Origin: Luteimonas sp. RC10
GTDB lineage: Bacteria; Pseudomonadota; Gammaproteobacteria; Xanthomonadales; Xanthomonadaceae
Assembly (NCBI RefSeq): GCF_014192745.1
Contig: NZ_JACHYJ010000004.1
Coordinates: forward strand, 186,001-250,000
DNA: 64,000 nt
Reading direction: 5' to 3'
Shown piece after piece: positions 40,117-49,666 of this stretch. Within the stretch, counting starts at the first letter, position 1, and the number at the start of each line of letters is the position of its first letter. A program made the position numbers and the translations under genes. The notes beneath the pieces were generated by a model, which saw only the letters and a list, made by a program, of their open reading frames with translations, ran no database searches and was not told the DNA's origin.

Positions 40117-42900
40117 TCAGAAATCGAAAGTGATGTTGGCGAACACCTGGCGACCGATCGCGCTGTAGGCACTGGCGAAGTACGGCCAGGCCGTGTGCGA
40201 ATCGTCGCGCGGCGGCATCTCGTCGAGCAGGTTCAGCACGCTCACGCCAAGCGTCACGTTGTCGGTGATCGCATGCGATACGTCGGCGTTCCAGATCACA
40301 TAGGCCGAGGTCCGGCCCGGAATCGCGGTGCCGTTGTAGTTCGGACGACTGCCGTAGCGGTAGCCGTAGAGACTGGCGTTCCAGTCCGCATTCGACCAGG
40401 CGGCGCGCCAGTTCGCACGACTGCGTTGGCTGTTGTACTCGACCGTGCTGCGCACATCGCGCGGCGCCTCGTCGCCGAACTGCGCGACTTCGAATTCGAG
40501 CACATGGGTGTAACCGGCCTGCAGGTTCAGATCGCCCCAATTGCCCAGATCGAGTCCGTAGCGAAGCGATGCATCGAGCCCTTCGGTGCGCATCAGCGCG
40601 GCATTGATCGGATAGGTCGCAAAGCGGGTGATGCGGCCGTCCGGGTTGAGGTCGGAGACCACGCGCTCCACCGCGCCGGCATAGAACTGGCACGATTGCG
40701 ACCCGGTGTCGACGGCATTGCCGTTGCGGTCCCGGCCGAGCCGGCAGTTGGCCTCCTGCTCCAGGTAGTAGCTGTTGGACAGTGCCTGTACCCGGCCTTC
40801 GAGTTCGATGCGGTACCAGTCGACACTGAGCGACAGATTCGGCAGCGCGTCCCAGACCACGCCCAAGGTCGTGGACTTGCCCTTCTCCTCTTCGAGCAAC
40901 GGATTGGAGGACTGGGTCATGTAGGTCTGGTAGTTGTACGCGGCCGTGCACTCGGGCGTTTCGGCGGCGATGCCGTTGAGGCGGCACAGGTATTCGTCGT
41001 CGACGAAGGGATTGGAGCCCGTGGTGCCGGCGTAGACCCAGAGCAGATCGGGGGCGCGGAAACTCGTTGCGTGCGCGCCGCGCAGCAGCAGCGTCTTGAA
41101 GGGACGCCACTCCAGGCCGGCCTGCCAGGTGATGGCGTCGTCGACCGAGGTGATGTCGTCGTACTTGTCGTAACGACCGGCGAGCGTGGCCTCCAAGCTC
41201 GAGAAGACCGGCACGCGGAGTTCGAGGCCGGCCGCGTAGCGGTTGCGCGGTCCGCCGCCCGGCGTGCTGGTGAGATTGTAGACACGGTCCGGACCGGTGT
41301 AGTCGACGGTGGTGCGCGGGTCGGGCGTGAGCGAATACGACTGCTTCGCCGCTTCGACGACGGCCGCCATCTGCAGTGGGCCGGCCGGCAGATCGAACAG
41401 CGGGCCACTGAAGACGAACTGGGCCTGGTCGGACTTGGACACGCCGCTGCTGACCACGGTGGTGGTGAGCTGGTCATACAGCGCGGCCGAGCCCGGCGCG
41501 AACAGCCGGTCGGTGTAGAACTCGCGGATCTCGGTGCCATCGGCGGTGTGGCCGAGCACCGGGCCCATGTAATGATCGCGCACCGCGCGGGTCAGGAAGC
41601 GGGGGCGCGTGGTGGTGATCTCGAAGCGCGACGAGGTGACACTGGCATCCCAGTCGAAGCGGCCGTCGCCGAGTGTGCCGCGCAGGCCGGCGTTGATGGA
41701 CCAGGCGCGCTCGTCGTATTCGATGTACTTGGTGCCGCCGACTTCCTCGGGCAGGAAGATGCGCTGCGCAGTCACCAGGCCCCGCGTCGGGTCCTGCACG
41801 GTGAACGGCCCTTCGCCGATGTAGTAGTGCGTCTGGCTCGAACTCTTGTCGTTGGAATCGCTGCCCAGCAGTTGCACATAGCCGGTCAGCGTGTCGCTGA
41901 AATCGAAGCTGCCCGACAGGTAGCCGGAGGTCTTGCCGTAGGCGTTCTGGATCGAGCGCGCGTTGTAGTAGTCGAGCGCGCCGCAGCGGTTGGGCACGGC
42001 GACGCTCGATGCCGAATGGAAGGGTACGAAGTTCGGGTTGGTCGCCTCGCAGGCCTCCAGCATCGCTGGGTAGGACGGCGACAACGTGCCCGCATCGTCC
42101 CGCCACAGATAGGTCTGCCCGGCCCGGAAGTACACACCGCTGATCGATGCCGTCGGTCGCTCGGGGTTCGTGCGGTACTGCGGATGCGCCAGATAGGTCA
42201 GATCGCGCTGCGAGGCGACGATCTCTTCGCGATCCAGACGCTCGAGCGCATAGGTCAGGCTCCAGCGATCACCGGTCCGCCCGCCGGTCCACTGGAACAG
42301 TCCACTGTCGCCGCCGCCCCCGGACGTGGTGCCGCCGCGCAGGCGGATGGTGTCGCCGCTGAAGTTCTCCTTGGTGATGATATTGACCACACCGGCGACC
42401 GCATCGGACCCGTAGATCGCCGACGCGCCGCCGCTCATGACCTCGATGCGCTCGATCGCCGCCGCAGGAATGCTGCCCAGGCTCACCGCAGTGCCGTTGG
42501 AGCCGTAGGGCTGCGGATAGTCGGCTAGGCGCTGGCCGTTGAGCAGGATCAGCTGGTAGCCCGGGCCCAGGCCACGCAGGTTCATGAACTGGCCGTTGGG
42601 CGCGTTACCGGTCTGATCGGACTCGTTGAGCGTATTGCCGGTGAACTGGGTGAGCGTGCCCAGCGATTCCCAGACCGTGCTGAAGCCCTGCTTCTGGATG
42701 TCCTCGGCGGTGATCACCGTGACCGGCGCCGGGCCTTCGACCTCGGTCCGGGCAATGCGCGAACCGGTGACCTGCACCTGGTCGAGCGTGTTGACGCGGG
42801 TGTCGGTCGATTGCGCCGCGGCCGGCATCGCGATGGCCGCCAGCAACGCAAGGGCGAGCGGACAACGGCTCGAACGGAGGTGTCTGGGCGTTACGGGCAT
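40117..42900 (-). CDS. TonB-dependent outer-membrane receptor
   Basis: 927 residues with a signal peptide (cleavage near AAAQS, residue 30). TonB box-like DQVQVTGSRI. The plug domain includes TVITAEDIQKQGF, FMNLRGLGPGYQLILLNGQR and IEVMSGGASAIYGSDAVAGV. A 22-strand barrel ends in the aromatic signature FANITFDF. It belongs to the large xanthomonad class of receptors for peptides or carbohydrates. The ligand is unknown; the co-transcribed serine hydrolase and the divergent cell-wall enzymes hint at a peptide or muropeptide. Confidence 0.93.
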   Translation of the reverse strand: MPVTPRHLRSSRCPLALALLAAIAMPAAAQSTDTRVNTLDQVQVTGSRIARTEVEGPAPVTVITAEDIQKQGFSTVWESLGTLTQFTGNTLNESDQTGNAPNGQFMNLRGLGPGYQLILLNGQRLADYPQPYGSNGTAVSLGSIPAAAIERIEVMSGGASAIYGSDAVAGVVNIITKENFSGDTIRLRGGTTSGGGGDSGLFQWTGGRTGDRWSLTYALERLDREEIVASQRDLTYLAHPQYRTNPERPTASISGVYFRAGQTYLWRDDAGTLSPSYPAMLEACEATNPNFVPFHSASSVAVPNRCGALDYYNARSIQNAYGKTSGYLSGSFDFSDTLTGYVQLLGSDSNDKSSSQTHYYIGEGPFTVQDPTRGLVTAQRIFLPEEVGGTKYIEYDERAWSINAGLRGTLGDGRFDWDASVTSSRFEITTTRPRFLTRAVRDHYMGPVLGHTADGTEIREFYTDRLFAPGSAALYDQLTTTVVSSGVSKSDQAQFVFSGPLFDLPAGPLQMAAVVEAAKQSYSLTPDPRTTVDYTGPDRVYNLTSTPGGGPRNRYAAGLELRVPVFSSLEATLAGRYDKYDDITSVDDAITWQAGLEWRPFKTLLLRGAHATSFRAPDLLWVYAGTTGSNPFVDDEYLCRLNGIAAETPECTAAYNYQTYMTQSSNPLLEEEKGKSTTLGVVWDALPNLSLSVDWYRIELEGRVQALSNSYYLEQEANCRLGRDRNGNAVDTGSQSCQFYAGAVERVVSDLNPDGRITRFATYPINAALMRTEGLDASLRYGLDLGNWGDLNLQAGYTHVLEFEVAQFGDEAPRDVRSTVEYNSQRSRANWRAAWSNADWNASLYGYRYGSRPNYNGTAIPGRTSAYVIWNADVSHAITDNVTLGVSVLNLLDEMPPRDDSHTAWPYFASAYSAIGRQVFANITFDF

Positions 42901-43134
42901 GCGGCATTCCCCTGGCGATGGCGTGGCGGGCGCAGCCGATGCACCGCGCGCGATCCACGCCTCGATGCCGGCCTGCTGCTGTGCGCCCGCTCCCCATGCG
43001 GCGCGACACGATGACGTTTTGATTACACCGCGCCCCCAGCCTTGTCAATCGCATCGGCCGGCTTGTCCACTGCGGCAAAACACCTATGCTCGAAGCGTCC
43101 CCGCGGCCCGTGCGGCCGCCACGCAGGAGCTTCG

Positions 43135-44562
43135 ATGCAGACGACAACGGCCATGATGCGGACGCACCTGCGTGCCTCGCCCGCACGCCGGCGTGCATGG
43201 CGGCAGGTGGCCGGCACGGTGCTGGCATCGCTGCTGGCAGCAAGCGCATCGGCGACGACGCCGGCAATCCCCGGCATGACGCGCGCGCAGCTCGATCCGC
43301 AGTACTGGATCGACCGGCTCGACGCACCCGATGCGCGCCTGCTCGACCGCGAGGCGATCGCGGCCCAGAACGCCGCGATGCGGCGCGACGATCCCTCAAT
43401 CCACGACGTGCTCGCATTGCCCGACACACTCGACCGCGCGACGGTCGCCGGTTGGGTCGAGGCGGTGTCGGCGCGCCCGTCGCAGCCCCGCTACACCCTC
43501 GATGGCCGCGTGCTGGATGCAGCGGCGCTCGACCGCCTGCTTGCCGATGTCGACCTGGCCGCCCTGCCCGCCGCGCCATCGCCCCGCTTCGGACTGGTCG
43601 TGCGCCGCGCCGACCTGCGTGCATTCCCGACCCGCACGCGGGTGTTCAGCCGCCCCGACGACACCGACATCGACCGCTTCCAGGAAGATGCCTTGTTTCC
43701 TGGCACACCGGTCGCAGTGGTGCACGCGAGCCGCGACGGCGCCTGGTACTTCGTCGTCAGCGAGCGCTACGCGGCCTGGATCGACGCCGCGCAGGTCGCC
43801 CTGGGTACACGCGAGGCGGTCGCCGACTACGTCGCGCGCGCGGCGCGCGGGCCGATCGTCACCGGCGCGACCGCGCGTACCGTCTACACGCCGCAGGCCC
43901 CCGAGGTCTCCGAGGTGCAGTTGGAGATGGGCGTGCGCGTGCCCGCACTCGACTGGCCCGGCGACCGTGTGCTCAATGGCCAGATCCCCTGGTACGGCCG
44001 CGTCGTGGAACTGCCGGTGCGCACCGCGACCGGCGATCTCGCGTTCACACCTGCGATGCTGCCGCAGTCAGCCGACGTCGCCGATGACGCGCTCGTGTAC
44101 ACCCGCGCGCAGTTGATCCGGCAGGCGTTCAAGTTCCTCGGCGAGCGCTACGGTTGGGGGCACTCGTACAACGCGCGCGACTGCAGCGGCTTCGTCTCGG
44201 AGATTTACCGCAGCATGGGCATCCTGCTGCCGCGCAACACCAGTGCGCAGGCCACGAGCCCGTCGCTGGACCGGGTCGCGTTCGCGCCGACGATGTCGCG
44301 CGAGGCGCGCCTGCGCCTGCTGCGGCAGACCGATGTCGGCGACCTGGTATTCATCCCGGGCCACGTGATGATGGTGATCGGCCACGTCGACGGCGATCCT
44401 TACGTGATCCACGACACCGCCGGCACTTCGCTGCGCGGCGCCGACGGTCAGCTCGCGCGACTGGCGCTCAATGGCGTGGTGGTGACCCCGCTGCTGCCCC
44501 TGTTGGGCGGCGACGGCGCGCCGACCATCGAGCGCATCACCAGCCTCCAGCGCGTGCGCTGA
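43135..44562 (+). CDS. SH3-containing NlpC/P60 cell-wall hydrolase
   Basis: 475 residues with an N-terminal signal or twin-basic segment (to about residue 40). An N-terminal NlpC-associated region precedes SH3-like domains (LVVRRADLRAFPTRTRVFS, and later). The NlpC/P60 catalytic domain has Cys350 (DCSGFVSEIYRSMG) and His410 (GHVMMVIGHV). These enzymes cut between D-Glu and meso-DAP in peptide stems and release L-Ala-D-Glu. AGGAG precedes the ATG at 43135, which fixes the start. The dipeptide epimerase starts 23 bp downstream, so they act in sequence. Confidence 0.88.
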   Translation: MQTTTAMMRTHLRASPARRRAWRQVAGTVLASLLAASASATTPAIPGMTRAQLDPQYWIDRLDAPDARLLDREAIAAQNAAMRRDDPSIHDVLALPDTLDRATVAGWVEAVSARPSQPRYTLDGRVLDAAALDRLLADVDLAALPAAPSPRFGLVVRRADLRAFPTRTRVFSRPDDTDIDRFQEDALFPGTPVAVVHASRDGAWYFVVSERYAAWIDAAQVALGTREAVADYVARAARGPIVTGATARTVYTPQAPEVSEVQLEMGVRVPALDWPGDRVLNGQIPWYGRVVELPVRTATGDLAFTPAMLPQSADVADDALVYTRAQLIRQAFKFLGERYGWGHSYNARDCSGFVSEIYRSMGILLPRNTSAQATSPSLDRVAFAPTMSREARLRLLRQTDVGDLVFIPGHVMMVIGHVDGDPYVIHDTAGTSLRGADGQLARLALNGVVVTPLLPLLGGDGAPTIERITSLQRVR

Positions 44563-44585
44563 CCGCCCTGCCCGGACCTGCCGCC

Positions 44586-45686
44586 ATGAAGATCACCGAC
44601 ATTCGCCTGCACATGCTGCGCGTGCCGCTCAGGACGCCGTTCAAGACCGCGCTGCGCACGGTCGAACGGGTCGAGGACGTCGTCGTCACGATCCACACCG
44701 ATACCGGTCACGTCGGCCATGGCGAAGCCGCCGCGACCGCGGTGATCACCGGCGACACGCAGGGCGCGATCGTCGCGGCGATCGCACAGGTCATCGCGCC
44801 CCGACTGGTCGGCCAGGAGGTCGGCGACCTCAACCGCCTCGTGCGCCTGGTGCAGACCGCGTTGGTCCGCAACACCAGCGCCAAGGCCGCGGTCGAGATC
44901 GCACTCTACGACCTGTTCGCGCAGCTGCACGGTGCGCCGCTGTACCGCATCCTCGGCGGCGGCGGCGAACCGGTCCTCGCCACCGACCTCACGATCAGCG
45001 TCGGCGACGTCGACACGATGGTCGCCGACGCCCAGGCCGCGCTCGCACGCGGCTTCCGCGCACTGAAGGTCAAGGTCGGCCAGGACACCGCGCTGGACCT
45101 CGAACGCATCCGCGCGGTCCACGCCGCGGTCGACGGTCGCGCCACGCTGCGGCTCGATGCCAACCAGGGCTGGTCGCCCAAGCAGGCCGTGCAGACGGTG
45201 CACCGGCTGGAGGCGGCCGGCATCCAGGCCGAACTGCTCGAGCAACCGGTGCCGGCGCACGACCTGCAGGGCCTGAAGTTCGTCACCGACCGCGTCGCGG
45301 TCCCGGTCATGGCCGATGAAAGCGTGTTCGGCCCGGTCGAGCTGATCGAACTGATCCGGATGCGCGCGGCCGACATCGTCAACATCAAACTGATGAAGAC
45401 CGGCGGGCTGTCGAACGCGATCCGGCTGGCCGACATCGCCGCCCTGCACGGCATCGATTGCATGATCGGCTGCATGCTCGAGAGCAGCATCAGTGTCGCC
45501 GCGGCGGTGCACCTGGCGGTCGCCAAGGCCGACGCGATCACCAAGGTCGATCTCGATGGCCCGTCGCTGTGCGCCTACGACCCGGTCGAGGGCGGTGTCC
45601 ATTTCGACGGCCCGTCCATCACCATCGGCGATGCGCCGGGTCTGGGCATCGTGTCGATCCGCGATCTCGTCCCGCTTCCCGCCTGA
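44586..45686 (+). CDS. dipeptide (L-Ala-D/L-Glu) epimerase, enolase superfamily
   Basis: 366 residues. Catalytic Lys161 and Lys163 (LKVKVG), metal ligands in LRLDANQGWS, LLEQPVPAHD and VMADESVFG, and the second lysine IKLMKTGGLSN. The C-terminal CMLESSISV loop is typical of Ala-Glu epimerases of the muconate-lactonising subgroup. It would convert L-Ala-D-Glu to L-Ala-L-Glu in murein peptide recycling. The upstream NlpC/P60 gene supports that substrate. MKITDIRLHMLRVPL is the canonical start. Confidence 0.9.
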   Translation: MKITDIRLHMLRVPLRTPFKTALRTVERVEDVVVTIHTDTGHVGHGEAAATAVITGDTQGAIVAAIAQVIAPRLVGQEVGDLNRLVRLVQTALVRNTSAKAAVEIALYDLFAQLHGAPLYRILGGGGEPVLATDLTISVGDVDTMVADAQAALARGFRALKVKVGQDTALDLERIRAVHAAVDGRATLRLDANQGWSPKQAVQTVHRLEAAGIQAELLEQPVPAHDLQGLKFVTDRVAVPVMADESVFGPVELIELIRMRAADIVNIKLMKTGGLSNAIRLADIAALHGIDCMIGCMLESSISVAAAVHLAVAKADAITKVDLDGPSLCAYDPVEGGVHFDGPSITIGDAPGLGIVSIRDLVPLPA

Positions 45687-45740
45687 GCCCCGTTCGCCTC
45701 CGGGCGACAATGGGCGCCCTGTCGTTTCTGGAGGTATCCG

Positions 45741-46220
45741 ATGCTGCGTCCTGTCGATCCGGCGCTCCATGCGCGCGATGCGACCGCCGCCGATCGCGCG
45801 CATGTGCTGACAATGATGCGTGCGTTCTATGCGGAAGACCGCCTGGTGTTCGATCCGGTCCGCGTTGGCGCCGGGCTCGATACCCTGCTGGCCGACCCCA
45901 TACACGGCGTGGTGCTGCTGCTCGGCGACGGCGGCGACGATGGCTATCTGGTGCTCACCCGGGGCTTCAGCCTCGAACAGGGCGGCGCGTTCGCGCTGCT
46001 CGACGAGCTCTATGTCGCGCCGCAGGCGCGCGGCCGCGGCCTGGGCGCGCAGGCGCTGGCCCTAGCGGCCGAACGCAGTCGCGCCTGGGGCGTGGCGATG
46101 CTGCGGCTGGAGGTGCACCACCACAACCCGCGCGCCAAGGCGCTGTACCTGCGGGCGGGTTTCGTCGACGGCCATCGGGACATGCTGACGCTGACGCTGG
46201 ACGCCCCCGCAGCGCGATGA
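45741..46220 (+). CDS. GNAT-family N-acetyltransferase
   Basis: 159 residues. RDATAADRAHVLTMMRAFY is the usual N-terminal GNAT helix. LDELYVAPQARGRGLGAQAL contains the acetyl-CoA loop R/Q-x-x-G-x-G/A, and AKALYLRAGFVDGHRDML is the C-terminal motif B. The acceptor is unknown. It follows the epimerase by about 55 bp on the same strand, so it may be co-transcribed. Confidence 0.88.
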   Translation: MLRPVDPALHARDATAADRAHVLTMMRAFYAEDRLVFDPVRVGAGLDTLLADPIHGVVLLLGDGGDDGYLVLTRGFSLEQGGAFALLDELYVAPQARGRGLGAQALALAAERSRAWGVAMLRLEVHHHNPRAKALYLRAGFVDGHRDMLTLTLDAPAAR

Positions 46221-46287
46221 CCGACCGGCATCGCACACGGCCGTCGGCATGGCATGCTCGCCGGGCCCGCCCCTGCCGACCCGACCG

Positions 46288-47589
46288 ATGACGCCCAGCC
46301 CGTCCGCGCCCGCCCGCTTCCGTCTGTCGATGCCCGCGCGCGTGCTGCTCGCGCTGCTGGCCGGTGCCGTCATCGGACTGGCGCTGGCCGCCTGGGACCC
46401 CCGGATCGCGGTACGCACTGCCGACATCGCCCAGCCGATCGGCACGCTGTGGCTGCATGCGCTGCAGATGACGGTGGTGCCGCTGGTCGCAGCGCTCGTG
46501 GTCGTGGGGGTCAATGCCGCGTCCGATGCCGCCGCGTCCGGGCGCACCGCGCGCCTGGCGATGGGCACCTTCGTCGTGATGCTGGCGCTGTCGGCGACGT
46601 TCGCCGCACTCGCCGCGCCGGCACTGCTGTCGCTGGTGCCGCGCGACGAGTCCCAGGCCGCGCTGTTCCGCGCCGCGATCGGCGCGCCCGACGTGCTGCC
46701 GCAGGCACCGGCGTTCGGTCTGTGGATCACCAGCCTGATCCCCAGCAACGCGATCGCCGCCGCGGCCGCCAGCGCGATGCTGCCGCTGGTGGTGTTCTCG
46801 ATGTTCTTCGGTTTCGCGCTGACCCGTCTGGAGGCCGCGCGCCGCGAACGCATGCTCGAGCTGGTGCGCACGATCGCCGATGCGATGATCGTGGTCGTGC
46901 GCTGGGTGCTGGTCGCGGCGCCCTTGGGCGTGTTCGCGCTGGTGCTGTCGGTCTGCGCGCATGTCGGCCTGGGCGTGTTCGCCGCACTGGGCACCTATAT
47001 CGCGCTGCAGTGCGTGCTGTATGTGGCGATCACGCTGCTGATGTACGTCATCGCGGTCGTCGTCGCCGGCGAGCGGCCGGCGCGCTTTGCCGCGGCGTTG
47101 TTGCCGGTGCAGGCGATCGCGGCGAGCACCCAGTCGTCGCTGGCCGCGCTGCCGGTGATGGTCGACAGCGCGCGCAGCCGCCTGGGCTATCCACTGGCGG
47201 TGACTTCGCTGGTATTGCCGATGGCGGTCTCGTTGTTCCGCATTGCCAGCCCGGTGCAGTATTTGAGCGTGGTGAGCTTCATCGCCTGGATCTACGGCAT
47301 CGAGCTGGGCGCCGGCCAGTTGGCGATCGCGGTCGCGCTCGCCATCGTGATCAGCATGGGCTCGGTGGGCCTGCCCGGGCAGGTCAGCTTCATGACCAAC
47401 AACCTGCCGGTCACCCAGGCCGTCGGCCTGCCGGTGGAGCCACTCGGCGTGCTGCTGGCCGTCGACACCCTGCCCGACGCCTTCGCGACCGTCACCAACA
47501 CCACCGCCGACGTGACCGCGACCGGTGTGGTTGCACGGCGCAGCGGCACGCGTCCCCCTTCTTCCGATAGCGAACCTCCCGCGACATGA
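46288..47589 (+). CDS. dicarboxylate/amino acid:cation symporter (DAACS)
   Basis: About 433 residues with eight or more membrane helices and the re-entrant transport core: serine-rich STQSSLAALPVM, MGSVGLPG, and NTTADVTAT at the NxxD substrate motif. The family carries glutamate, aspartate or C4-dicarboxylates with protons or sodium in the inner membrane. The start is uncertain: ATG 46288 (MTPSPSAPARF) or 46249, neither with a clear ribosome site. The stop overlaps arsC (ATGA). Beside the epimerase it could take up glutamate or dicarboxylates; inference. Confidence 0.9.
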   Translation: MTPSPSAPARFRLSMPARVLLALLAGAVIGLALAAWDPRIAVRTADIAQPIGTLWLHALQMTVVPLVAALVVVGVNAASDAAASGRTARLAMGTFVVMLALSATFAALAAPALLSLVPRDESQAALFRAAIGAPDVLPQAPAFGLWITSLIPSNAIAAAAASAMLPLVVFSMFFGFALTRLEAARRERMLELVRTIADAMIVVVRWVLVAAPLGVFALVLSVCAHVGLGVFAALGTYIALQCVLYVAITLLMYVIAVVVAGERPARFAAALLPVQAIAASTQSSLAALPVMVDSARSRLGYPLAVTSLVLPMAVSLFRIASPVQYLSVVSFIAWIYGIELGAGQLAIAVALAIVISMGSVGLPGQVSFMTNNLPVTQAVGLPVEPLGVLLAVDTLPDAFATVTNTTADVTATGVVARRSGTRPPSSDSEPPAT

Positions 47590-47942
47590 GTGATCCCTTC
47601 GTCCTCTATCACAACCCCCGCTGCTCGAAATCGCGCGCCGCGCTCGAGCTGCTGCAGGCACGCGGCATCGCGCCGCAGGTGGTGCACTATCTGGAGACCC
47701 CACCCGATGCCGCTGCGCTGCACGAGTTGCTGCAGCACCTGGACCTCGCCCCGCGGGCGCTGCTGCGCACGGGCGAGGCGGTCTATGCCGACCTGGGCCT
47801 GGCCGACCCGGCGCTCGACGACGCGGCGATCATCGCGGCCATGGCGGCCCATCCGAAGCTGATCGAGCGCCCGATCCTGGTGCACGGCGACCGCGCCGTC
47901 ATCGGCCGACCGACCGAACGCCTGCTCGAGCTCCTGCCCTGA
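47586..47942 (+). CDS. arsC: ArsC/Spx-like arsenate reductase (glutaredoxin type)
   Basis: A 118-aa ArsC. YHNPRCSKSRAALELL has the catalytic Cys13; RTGEAVYADLGL and LIERPILVHGDRAVIGRP follow, with the arginine residues that bind arsenate. It reduces arsenate to arsenite with glutathione and glutaredoxin. The ATG overlaps the symporter stop. No arsR, arsB or acr3 gene lies nearby, so a housekeeping YffB/ArsC-like role is also possible. Confidence 0.88.
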   Translation: MSDPFVLYHNPRCSKSRAALELLQARGIAPQVVHYLETPPDAAALHELLQHLDLAPRALLRTGEAVYADLGLADPALDDAAIIAAMAAHPKLIERPILVHGDRAVIGRPTERLLELLP

Positions 47943-47976
47943 CCCGCAGCGTCGACGGGCCACCGGCGACGCTGTG

Positions 47977-48966
47977 TCAGTCCAGGCCCTGGGCGATATG
48001 CGTGCGGTTGCGGCCTGCACGCTTGGCGAGGTAGAGCGAGGTATCGGCCCGGCCGAACCAGTCCTGCCAATCGTGCTCGGCAGCCAGCATGGCGCCACCG
48101 ACCGACACCGTGATCGGGCCGGCCGGACTGCGCAGACGCCGTTCGACCTCCCCCCGCACGCGCTCGGCCGCGGCCAGCAGGCCCGCATCGTCGTCTGCGG
48201 GCAGCACGAGCACGAACTCCTCGCCGCCGAAGCGGTAGACCGCATCGCCCTCGCGCAGCGTGTCGCGCAGGATCGTGCCCAGCTCGACCAGCACCGCATC
48301 GCCGACCGCATGGCCGAAGGTGTCGTTGACCGCCTTGAAGCGATCAAGGTCCAGCACCAGCAGGCCAATCCCGGGCTGCCGGCGATCGTCCACCAGGCTG
48401 CGCAGATGCGCTTCCATCGCGCCGCGATTGGGCAGCCGGGTCAGCGGGTCGAGCATGGCGCGGCGCTCCAGCGAATCGCTGTAGTCGCGCAGGCGGCGCG
48501 AGAAGGCGAACGAGAACGCATACACCAATGACCAGGTGATCGCGGTCGCCAACCGCCCGAGGCTCGCATCGGGCACGATCAAGAGCATCGTCGCAGCCAC
48601 GATCAGCAGGGCCCCGCACCACGCGGCGATATGGGGACGCGCGATGTAGAAGTTGGTCATCAGGACCACATACACCCAGCCACTGGCGGCATCGCCGATC
48701 AGCACGCAGGCCACGGCGCAGAAGCCGGAGTTCAGCAGCGCCATCAGCCCGCCGGCCGCGTCGGTCCGGCCGGTGCGCCAGGCGCGCCCCACGACCACGG
48801 CGATCGCCAGGATCACGAGCGCGTCGAACGCGGCCAGCGTCCATTCCCCGCGCAGGCTGCGCCAGAGCATGAAGCCCGACAGCGTCAGCAGCGTCGTGAG
48901 CCCGAGCAGGGACACGATCGCGAGCTGGAAATCGTCGCGGACTCTGGAGGCGGCCATACCTTGCAT
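47977..48966 (-). CDS. membrane-bound diguanylate cyclase (GGDEF)
   Basis: About 329 residues. An N-terminal set of five or six membrane helices (residues about 15-165) precedes a GGDEF domain starting LDPLTRLPNRGAMEAHL. LDLDRFKAVNDTFGH is present and the active loop is RFGGEEFVLVLP near residue 248. It makes cyclic di-GMP from two GTP. I saw no RxxD inhibitory site immediately upstream of GGEEF. ATG 48966 (MQGMAAS) or 48957 is the likely start. It converges on arsC. Confidence 0.9.
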   Translation of the reverse strand: MQGMAASRVRDDFQLAIVSLLGLTTLLTLSGFMLWRSLRGEWTLAAFDALVILAIAVVVGRAWRTGRTDAAGGLMALLNSGFCAVACVLIGDAASGWVYVVLMTNFYIARPHIAAWCGALLIVAATMLLIVPDASLGRLATAITWSLVYAFSFAFSRRLRDYSDSLERRAMLDPLTRLPNRGAMEAHLRSLVDDRRQPGIGLLVLDLDRFKAVNDTFGHAVGDAVLVELGTILRDTLREGDAVYRFGGEEFVLVLPADDDAGLLAAAERVRGEVERRLRSPAGPITVSVGGAMLAAEHDWQDWFGRADTSLYLAKRAGRNRTHIAQGLD

Positions 48967-49102
48967 CGCATCCGCGGTCGCGATGCGCCTCGATCCCCTA
49001 TGAACGTCACCGAAGAATCTAGGGTCCGCCGGGTGAAGGCGACATGACACGGTGCACAGGCGCGCCGCGTGTTCACGCGGCAGTCGCCTACGCTGCCTGC
49101 GA

Positions 49103-49189
49103 TGGTGCCCGGAGCCGGAATCGAACCGGCACGGCCTTGCGGCCAACGGATTTTAAGTCCGGTGCGTCTACCAGTTTCGCCATCCGGGC
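49103..49189 (-). tRNA. tRNA-Leu (anticodon TAA)
   Basis: 87-nt class II tRNA. Acceptor GCCCGGA/TCCGGGC with an encoded ACCA. The anticodon stem CGGAC/ATCCG region holds TTAA(A), anticodon TAA. It has a long variable arm and the T-loop TTCGATT. Confidence 0.93.
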
Positions 49190-49270
49190 GGCGGCGCCAA
49201 GCGTGCCTGAGCGCCCCGGGAATTGAAACCCAAGCGTGGCCGACCGGCATGACCGCGTGTCGCACATACG

Positions 49271-49293
49271 AAAAACCCCGCTTGCGCGGGGTC
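49271..49293 (-). terminator. terminator of tRNA-Gly copy 1
   Basis: On the minus strand, ACCCCGC, GCAA loop and GCGGGGT are followed by a U run (A at 49271-49275), about 12 bp after the tRNA-Gly 3' end. Confidence 0.75.
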
Positions 49294-49304
49294 TTTCTTC
49301 GAAC

Positions 49305-49380
<76 letters not shown>

Positions 49381-49389
49381 ATGACTTCA

Positions 49390-49395
49390 ATTGTA
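49390..49395 (-). promoter_or_regulatory. -10-like box (TACAAT) before tRNA-Gly copy 1
   Basis: TACAAT on the minus strand ends 9 bp before the tRNA 5' end, without a good -35. It may be an internal promoter between tRNA-Cys and tRNA-Gly. Confidence 0.35.
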
Positions 49396-49425
49396 CCCTG
49401 CCTGCGACCCGAGTGGTGCGCCGGC

Positions 49426-49499
49426 TGGAGGCCTGGGTCGGAATCGAACCGGCGTACACGGATTTGCAATCCGCTGCATAACCACTCTGCCACCAGGCC
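49426..49499 (-). tRNA. tRNA-Cys (anticodon GCA)
   Basis: 74 nt. Acceptor GGCCTGG/CCAGGCC with an encoded TCCA. The anticodon stem CGGAT/ATCCG holds TTGCAAA, anticodon GCA. The T-loop is TTCGATT. Confidence 0.95.
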
Positions 49500-49535
49500 G
49501 GTGACCCGTCGTCGGGATCCGCAGACCCTGCCGAC

Positions 49536-49568
49536 AAAACGAAACCCCGCGTGCCACCCGGGGTTTCG
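49536..49568 (-). terminator. terminator of tRNA-Gly copy 2
   Basis: CGAAACCCCG (49540-49549) pairs with CGGGGTTTCG (49559-49568). On the minus strand a short U run follows (A at 49536-49539). It lies between tRNA-Gly copy 2 and tRNA-Cys. Confidence 0.7.
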
Positions 49569-49578
49569 CGTTTGAAAC

Positions 49579-49654
<76 letters not shown>

Positions 49655-49666
49655 TTGGGAGGCGAA

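Noticed and set aside
38398-42528. A 1376-codon open frame on the + strand opposite the TonB receptor and serine hydrolase
   Set aside because: It is the antisense shadow of two clear genes in GC-rich DNA; its translation is Arg/His/Gly-rich low complexity with no domain.
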